A DNA stretch of 5,079 bases, taken from assembly GCA_902774195.1 (NCBI GenBank), contig CACYHM010000088.1, positions 1 through 5,079 on the forward strand, read 5' to 3'. Positions 1 to 5,079 of this stretch are shown one piece after another. The position numbers and the translations under genes were made by a program. Position 1 is the stretch's first letter, and each line of letters begins with the position of its first letter. The stretch comes from an uncultured Eubacteriales bacterium (GTDB lineage: Bacteria > Bacillota_A > Clostridia > Peptostreptococcales > Anaerovoracaceae). The notes under the pieces were generated by a model that saw nothing but the letters and a program-made list of their open reading frames with translations, did no database searches and had not been told where the DNA came from.

Positions 1-1
1 G

Positions 2-2414
<2,413 letters not shown>

Positions 2415-2434
2415 CAGTATCAGGAGGTTCTTAA

Positions 2435-4303
2435 ATGTGCGGAATAGTTGGCTTTACCGGCAAACAGCAGGCAGCGCCTGTGCTGCTGGACGGCCTTTCA
2501 AAGCTTGAATACAGGGGTTATGATTCGGCAGGTCTTGCCGTGCGCGAAGGGGAAGCTCTCGCTGAGGTGGTCAAGGCCACCGGAAAACTGAAAAACCTTG
2601 CAGAAAAAACTGCATACGGAAAGGCCCTCCCCGGCACCTGCGGCATAGGCCATACGAGATGGGCGACCCACGGAGCGCCGACGCAGATCAACGCTCACCC
2701 TCATGTGAGCGGCAACGCGAAAGGCTCTGCCAGCGGACCCGTCGAATCTGATGTCGTCGGTGTGCATAACGGCATCATAGAAAACTACGAGGAGCTGCGC
2801 TCCAAACTCATGTCGAACGGATATGTGTTCTACAGCACCACAGACACCGAGGTCGTGGTCAAGCTGGTGGACTACTATTACAAGAAGTATCAGCTCGGAC
2901 CTATCGACGCCATCAACAGAATGATGGTCAGAGTCAGGGGCTCGTATGCGCTTGCCCTGATGTTCAGGGACTATCCGGGCGAGATATATGCGGCCAGGAA
3001 GGACAGTCCGATGGTGATAGGCACCGCGGACGGGGAGACCTTCATGGCCTCGGATGTCCCGGCGCTTCTCAAATACACCAGAGACATCTATTATATCGAC
3101 AATCTCCAGTCGGTCAGACTGCTGCCGGGAGAAGTCCATTTCTTCGACCTGAACGGAGACGAAGTTGAGATGGACCCGGTGCACATATCCTGGGATGCCG
3201 AGGCGGCCGAGAAGGGCGGCTACGAGCATTTCATGATCAAGGAGATACACGAGCAGCCTAAGGCCGTGAAGGATACCATCACCAGCATGATGAAGGACGG
3301 CAGGATCGATCTCAGCTCTGCCGGACTCACAAGGGATGTGCTCGCCGGAATTTCCGAAATAAGGATCGCGGCATGCGGCTCGGCGTGGCACGCGGGCATG
3401 GCAGGACAGTACGTGATAGAAGACCTTGCCGGCATACCTGTAAGGGTCGAGCTCGCTTCCGAATTCAGATACAGGAAGATGATCATAGATAAGGATGCTC
3501 TCGTGGTGGTCATATCGCAGTCCGGAGAGACGGCGGATACGCTGGCTGCTCTGAGGGCCGCAAAGGAACACGGCGTGAAGACTCTTGCGGTCGTCAACGT
3601 CGTCGGCTCAACGATAGCAAGGGAAGCAGATAACGTTCTCTATACGCTTGCGGGCCCTGAGATCGCTGTCGCTACCACAAAGGCATACAGCACTCAGCTC
3701 GCGGCGATGTACGCGATCGCGGTCGCTCTCGGAGAAGCCAGGGGGACGATCAACGAAAGGGACTATGATTATTATGTGGACGAGCTGCAGACTCTGCCTG
3801 AAAAGATAGAAAGTGTGCTCGTCAATAAGGAAAGGATACAATGGTTCTCTTCAAAGTACTCGAACGCCCGTGACGCGTTCTTCATCGGAAGAGGTCTGGA
3901 CTACGCCATAAGTCTCGAGGGAAGCCTCAAGATGAAAGAGATCAGCTACATCCACAGCGAAGCATATGCTGCGGGCGAGCTGAAACACGGCACTATAAGC
4001 CTGATAGAGGACGGAATACTCGTCGTCGGCATCCTGACGCAGGAGGAGCTGATCGAAAAGACGATCAGCAACATGACAGAGTGCAAGGCGAGGGGAGCCT
4101 ACCTTCTGGGAGTCACGACGGAGGGCAATTACAGTGTCGAGGATTCAGTCAGCTTTACCATATACGTGCCGAGGACAGACGAGCACTTCATGGGAAGCCT
4201 GGCAGTCATCCCGCTGCAGCTGCTCGGGTATTATACGAGCGTGGCAAAGGGCCTGGATGTAGACAAGCCGCGGAACCTCGCGAAGTCCGTAACAGTAGAA
4301 TAA
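2435..4303 (+). CDS. glmS: Glutamine:fructose-6-phosphate aminotransferase (isomerising), glucosamine-6-phosphate synthase
   Basis: The product makes glucosamine-6-phosphate from fructose-6-phosphate and glutamine, the entry step to UDP-GlcNAc for peptidoglycan and other wall polymers; it is cytoplasmic and normally dimeric. Of its 622 residues, the N-terminal class II glutaminase carries Cys2 (the nucleophile after Met removal, 'MCGIVGF'), 'YRGYDSAG', 'HTRWATHG' at 73-80 and 'HNGIIENYE' from 111. The isomerase half has two SIS domains: 'CGSAWHAG' at 314 and the sugar-phosphate loop SQSGET at 361-366, then 'EGSLKMKEISYIHSEAYAAGELKHG' spanning 495-519. By my alignment Glu502, His518 and Lys617 match the E. 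coli isomerase residues 488, 504 and 603. The C-terminus 'PRNLAKSVTVE' is the standard ending. It is about 13 residues longer than the E. coli enzyme, almost all from a Gly/Ser/Ala-rich insertion near 93-109. AGGAGG at 2422-2427, 7 bases before ATG, is an ideal ribosome binding site. Only 20 bases separate it from pyrG, so there is no room for a glmS ribozyme directly upstream. A terminator follows the stop codon closely. Confidence 0.97.
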   Translation: MCGIVGFTGKQQAAPVLLDGLSKLEYRGYDSAGLAVREGEALAEVVKATGKLKNLAEKTAYGKALPGTCGIGHTRWATHGAPTQINAHPHVSGNAKGSASGPVESDVVGVHNGIIENYEELRSKLMSNGYVFYSTTDTEVVVKLVDYYYKKYQLGPIDAINRMMVRVRGSYALALMFRDYPGEIYAARKDSPMVIGTADGETFMASDVPALLKYTRDIYYIDNLQSVRLLPGEVHFFDLNGDEVEMDPVHISWDAEAAEKGGYEHFMIKEIHEQPKAVKDTITSMMKDGRIDLSSAGLTRDVLAGISEIRIAACGSAWHAGMAGQYVIEDLAGIPVRVELASEFRYRKMIIDKDALVVVISQSGETADTLAALRAAKEHGVKTLAVVNVVGSTIAREADNVLYTLAGPEIAVATTKAYSTQLAAMYAIAVALGEARGTINERDYDYYVDELQTLPEKIESVLVNKERIQWFSSKYSNARDAFFIGRGLDYAISLEGSLKMKEISYIHSEAYAAGELKHGTISLIEDGILVVGILTQEELIEKTISNMTECKARGAYLLGVTTEGNYSVEDSVSFTIYVPRTDEHFMGSLAVIPLQLLGYYTSVAKGLDVDKPRNLAKSVTVE

Positions 4304-4307
4304 TGCG

Positions 4308-4334
4308 AACGCGTCCGCAGAGGGCGCGTTTTTC
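4308..4334 (+). terminator. Rho-independent terminator after glmS
   Basis: AACGCGTCC at 4308-4316 pairs with GGGCGCGTT at 4322-4330 (9 bp, including one T-G wobble) around the five-base loop 4317-4321. The T-run is 4329-4333. It begins 4 bases after the glmS stop codon and marks the 3' end of the pyrG-glmS transcript. Confidence 0.88.
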
Positions 4335-4364
4335 TTGTCAGTATCCGCCGGCGGGTGATAGAAT
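4335..4364 (+). promoter_or_regulatory. Sigma-70/SigA-type extended -10 promoter for the MATE gene
   Basis: TTGTCA at 4335-4340 (5 of 6 to TTGACA) and TAGAAT at 4359-4364 (5 of 6 to TATAAT) are separated by 18 bases. TG at 4356-4357, one base before the -10, gives the extended -10 form TGnTAGAAT. The -35 begins one base after the glmS terminator's T-run ends. The expected transcription start, about 6-8 bases past the -10, is near 4370-4373, at the ATG itself. No experimental support is visible from sequence alone. Confidence 0.7.
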
Positions 4365-4372
4365 CCATAGTT

Positions 4373-5079
4373 ATGAGAGAAGATGTCAGGACAAAGGACA
4401 ATCCGCTCGGCAGCGCGCCTCTGGTGCCGCTGATAGCGAGATTCGCCATACCGGCGATCATCAGCATGCTGGTGGGTGCACTGTACAACATAACCGATCA
4501 GATATTTATCGGCCATGTCGTCGGCATGCTCGGAAATGCAGCCACGAATGTCGTTTTTCCGGCTACAGTGTTCGCAACAGGGATCAGTATGCTCTTCGGC
4601 ATCGGCACTGCTTCGAATTTCAGCATCTGTCAGGGCGCCGGGAAGAACGAAGAAGCTAGAAAATACGTGCATACCGGCATAACGGGCGCAGCGGCTGCCG
4701 GCATTGCTCTGTGCCTTCTTATTTTTGTGTTCAGGCGCCAGATAGTAGTTCTTGGCGGAGCCGAAAAGGGGGGCGATGTATATCCGCTCGCTCTCTCATA
4801 CCTGTCGATAACAGCGTTCGGACTTCCGTTCTTGCTTTTCAGCAACGTTTCATCCTACATCATCCGCGCGGACAGGAGCCCGTCATATTCGATGATGTGC
4901 ACGGCCTCGGGAGCTGTACTGAATATTTTTCTGGACTGGCTCTTCATGTATCCGATGGGTTTCGGTCTTGAGGGCGCAGCGGCCGCGACGGTAATATCCC
5001 AGTTCGCGGGGACCGTTCTGGCGGCGCTGTATTATCCGAGGTTCAGATCATTCAGGATATCCATCAGGGATCTTGGCAT
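4373..5079 (+). CDS. MATE-family multidrug/cation antiporter (MepA-like), N-terminal half; 3' end outside window
   Basis: From ATG 4373 the frame stays open to the window edge, giving 235 complete residues of a protein that in this family is usually about 440-460 long. These are inner-membrane, 12-helix Na+ or H+ antiporters that export cationic drugs, dyes or metabolites. The start NPLGSAPLVPLIARFAIPAI (residues 10-29) and the following 'SMLVGALYNITDQIFIG' and 'MLGNAATNVVFP' blocks are typical of MepA/NorM-type MATE proteins. 'GIGTASNFS', 'RADRSPSYSMM', 'LNIFLDWLF' (Asn184, Asp188) and 'GLEGAAAATVISQ' follow in the expected order. About six membrane segments are visible, roughly 20-38, 58-80, 101-120, 140-163, 174-194 and 200-222. 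The substrate cannot be told. No Shine-Dalgarno site stands at normal distance before the ATG; GGCGGGTGA at 4350-4358 is 14 bases away. An in-frame GTG at 4355 would add six residues but overlaps the promoter's extended -10. The gene is cut by the window, not broken. Confidence 0.92.
   Translation, partial: MREDVRTKDNPLGSAPLVPLIARFAIPAIISMLVGALYNITDQIFIGHVVGMLGNAATNVVFPATVFATGISMLFGIGTASNFSICQGAGKNEEARKYVHTGITGAAAAGIALCLLIFVFRRQIVVLGGAEKGGDVYPLALSYLSITAFGLPFLLFSNVSSYIIRADRSPSYSMMCTASGAVLNIFLDWLFMYPMGFGLEGAAAATVISQFAGTVLAALYYPRFRSFRISIRDLG

Noticed and set aside
2498..3571. Long antisense open frame (357 codons) opposite glmS
   Set aside because: It lies entirely inside a confidently assigned gene. 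Its translation is rich in His, Arg and Val without recognisable domains, as expected from the complement of a biased coding frame.
4355..4372. GTG at 4355 as an alternative MATE start
   Set aside because: It is in frame but overlaps the TG and -10 of the promoter, so a transcript from that promoter would lack it. It has no well-placed Shine-Dalgarno site. It could only be used on read-through transcripts.
4081..4659. Forward open frame (192 codons) spanning the end of glmS, the terminator and the start of the MATE gene
   Set aside because: It is out of frame with both well-supported genes and crosses the glmS terminator. Its composition (Arg, Gln, Gly and His rich) is that of a shifted reading frame.

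Overview
The window reads as ordinary chromosomal DNA of a low-to-mid-GC Gram-positive anaerobe, most likely a member of the Clostridia (Bacillota). Three things point there: heavy use of AGG/AGA arginine and ATA isoleucine codons, strong Shine-Dalgarno sites, and a CTP synthase and MATE transporter whose wording resembles clostridial homologues as I remember them. The lineage is an inference from memory, not from a search. All four genes lie on the + strand and there is almost no unused space.

Layout: (1) positions 2-595 hold the C-terminal effector-binding part of a LysR-type regulator whose DNA-binding half lies upstream of the window. It is closed by a hairpin-plus-T-run terminator (622-659). 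(2) An AT-rich leader of about 130 bases carries a small hairpin and a Shine-Dalgarno site matching 9 of 10 consensus bases. It precedes pyrG (CTP synthase, 795-2414). (3) glmS (glutamine:fructose-6-phosphate aminotransferase, 2435-4303) follows after only 20 bases, so the two probably form one transcript ending at a GC-rich terminator (4308-4334). (4) A well-formed extended -10 promoter begins directly after that terminator. It drives a MATE-family multidrug/cation antiporter (4373 to the window edge), with the predicted transcription start almost on the ATG, as in a leaderless mRNA.

pyrG and glmS both encode glutamine amidotransferases, of unrelated classes (I and II), and both feed nucleotide and nucleotide-sugar supply: CTP for phospholipid and nucleic acid synthesis, glucosamine-6-phosphate for UDP-GlcNAc and peptidoglycan. 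The regulator fragment and the MATE gene are separated from this pair by terminators and look like independent units.

I see no undescribed multi-gene system, mobile element, CRISPR array, tRNA or rRNA. The points worth a second look are small: the leaderless-looking MATE promoter, the absence of room for a glmS ribozyme directly upstream of glmS, a Gly/Ser-rich insertion of about 12 residues in GlmS, a substitution next to the UTP-binding loop of PyrG, and the pyrG leader hairpin.
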